Assembly (NCBI GenBank): GCA_015222755.1
Contig: JADFVX010000057.1
Span: 1 to 23,971 of the forward strand
From: Pseudomonadota bacterium
Lineage (GTDB): Bacteria; Desulfobacterota; JADFVX01
Direction of reading: 5' to 3'
Length of the DNA: 23,971 nucleotides
The position numbers and the translations under genes are program-made. The notes under the pieces are model-generated. The model saw only the letters and a list, made by a program, of their open reading frames with translations, ran no database searches and was not told the DNA's origin. This document shows positions 23,573 to 23,971 of this stretch, one piece after another; the first letter of the stretch is position 1; each line of letters begins with the position of its first letter.

Positions 23573-23971
23573 TTAATTAATAGTTACGTCAAAGGTTATA
23601 GTTTGAACGGGCGCACCTCCGGCCACATTGCCGAGAGACAGGGTTACAGTGTTTGCCGTTGTGTACCCTACATCGCCTGCATCTACATCAGCCACGTCAG
23701 AAAGGGCTGCACCGTCTAACTGGAGAGTACCGCCTGTATAGGTAGTATTGGCAGGGATGGGGTCGGTTATCACAATCCCTGTAGCGATGCCGCCGCCAGT
23801 CACGGTCACAGTCAGGGTGTAGCTAATGGTTGCTCCCGTTAAAGGGTCAGAACCTCCAGATAGGTCGCTCACCACCGCTGCCTTACCGACTGTGACTACG
23901 GTGTTGGAAACTACATAGCTGGCAATCACCGAAGATGTTCCTCCAGATGTGCCGATTACCGCGTCAAGGCC
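23573..23971 (-). CDS. Surface protein with DUF11-like repeat, C-terminal part (partial)
   Basis: The minus frame is open from the window edge (23971) to TAA at 23573-23575, about 132 codons. No true start is needed inside, since the frame continues upstream of the GTG at 23929. The visible part has a DUF11-like domain (SDPLTGATISYTLTVTVTGGG, VITDPIPANTTY) ending in FDVTIN, with Ala/Gly/Thr/Val-rich composition typical of beta surface repeats. Its stop overlaps the in-frame ATG at 23573 of the next gene by one base. It belongs to the same surface-protein cluster, whose start lies beyond the window. Confidence 0.8.
   Translation of the reverse strand, partial: GLDAVIGTSGGTSSVIASYVVSNTVVTVGKAAVVSDLSGGSDPLTGATISYTLTVTVTGGGIATGIVITDPIPANTTYTGGTLQLDGAALSDVADVDAGDVGYTTANTVTLSLGNVAGGAPVQTITFDVTIN

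Overview
The window looks like a piece of an uncultured Gram-negative chromosome. It encodes an apolipoprotein N-acyltransferase, an OmpA-type peptidoglycan-binding domain, a C-terminal outer-membrane beta-barrel and a periplasmic multihaem cytochrome c. The mix of multihaem cytochromes and long DUF11-type surface proteins is what one sees in Desulfobacterota or Nitrospirota-like lineages. That placement is an inference; no rRNA or tRNA gene is present to anchor it.

Layout. (1) 1-1279: the last codons of an upstream membrane protein, then AT-rich DNA with phased direct repeats, related hairpins and one small gene (614-964). That gene is bracketed by complementary ends and followed by a foldable site that resembles an integron attC. 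(2) 1280-4389: a tight gnd-zwf-pgl operon for the oxidative pentose phosphate pathway. Its codon use (CGN Arg, ATC/ATT Ile) differs by eye from the rest of the window, and a possible TolQ/ExbB N-terminal remnant lies just beyond it. (3) 4610-7551: an electron-transfer module made of a PepSY protein, a four-helix protein with two HX13H motifs, a periplasmic cytochrome c with 12 haem sites and a cytochrome b561. It ends in a clear terminator. (4) 7603-10478: a hotdog thioesterase, a divergent OmpR/EnvZ-type two-component pair and a 2Fe-2S ferredoxin. (5) 10475-15461, minus strand: lnt, a DMT transporter, a voltage-gated K+ channel ending in a zinc ribbon, and an NCS2-like permease. (6) 15629-23971, minus strand: a surface-protein cluster with three secreted DUF11-like proteins (one running off the window), at least one overlooked small ORF with a strong ribosome-binding site, and a protein of about 1960 residues.

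How it fits together. The cytochrome module can be read as a quinone-to-periplasm electron path: b-type haems in the membrane and a dodecahaem wire outside. The neighbouring two-component system is a candidate regulator, though no operator was identified. The large surface protein combines adhesin-like repeats, a peptidoglycan-binding OmpA domain and a predicted barrel in one chain, with small secreted DUF11 proteins encoded immediately upstream. This is the best candidate in the window for an undescribed system: a surface scaffold or filament exported with its own outer-membrane anchor. The integron-like cassette and the 48-residue ORF inside the surface cluster are the other items that simple gene calling would miss.
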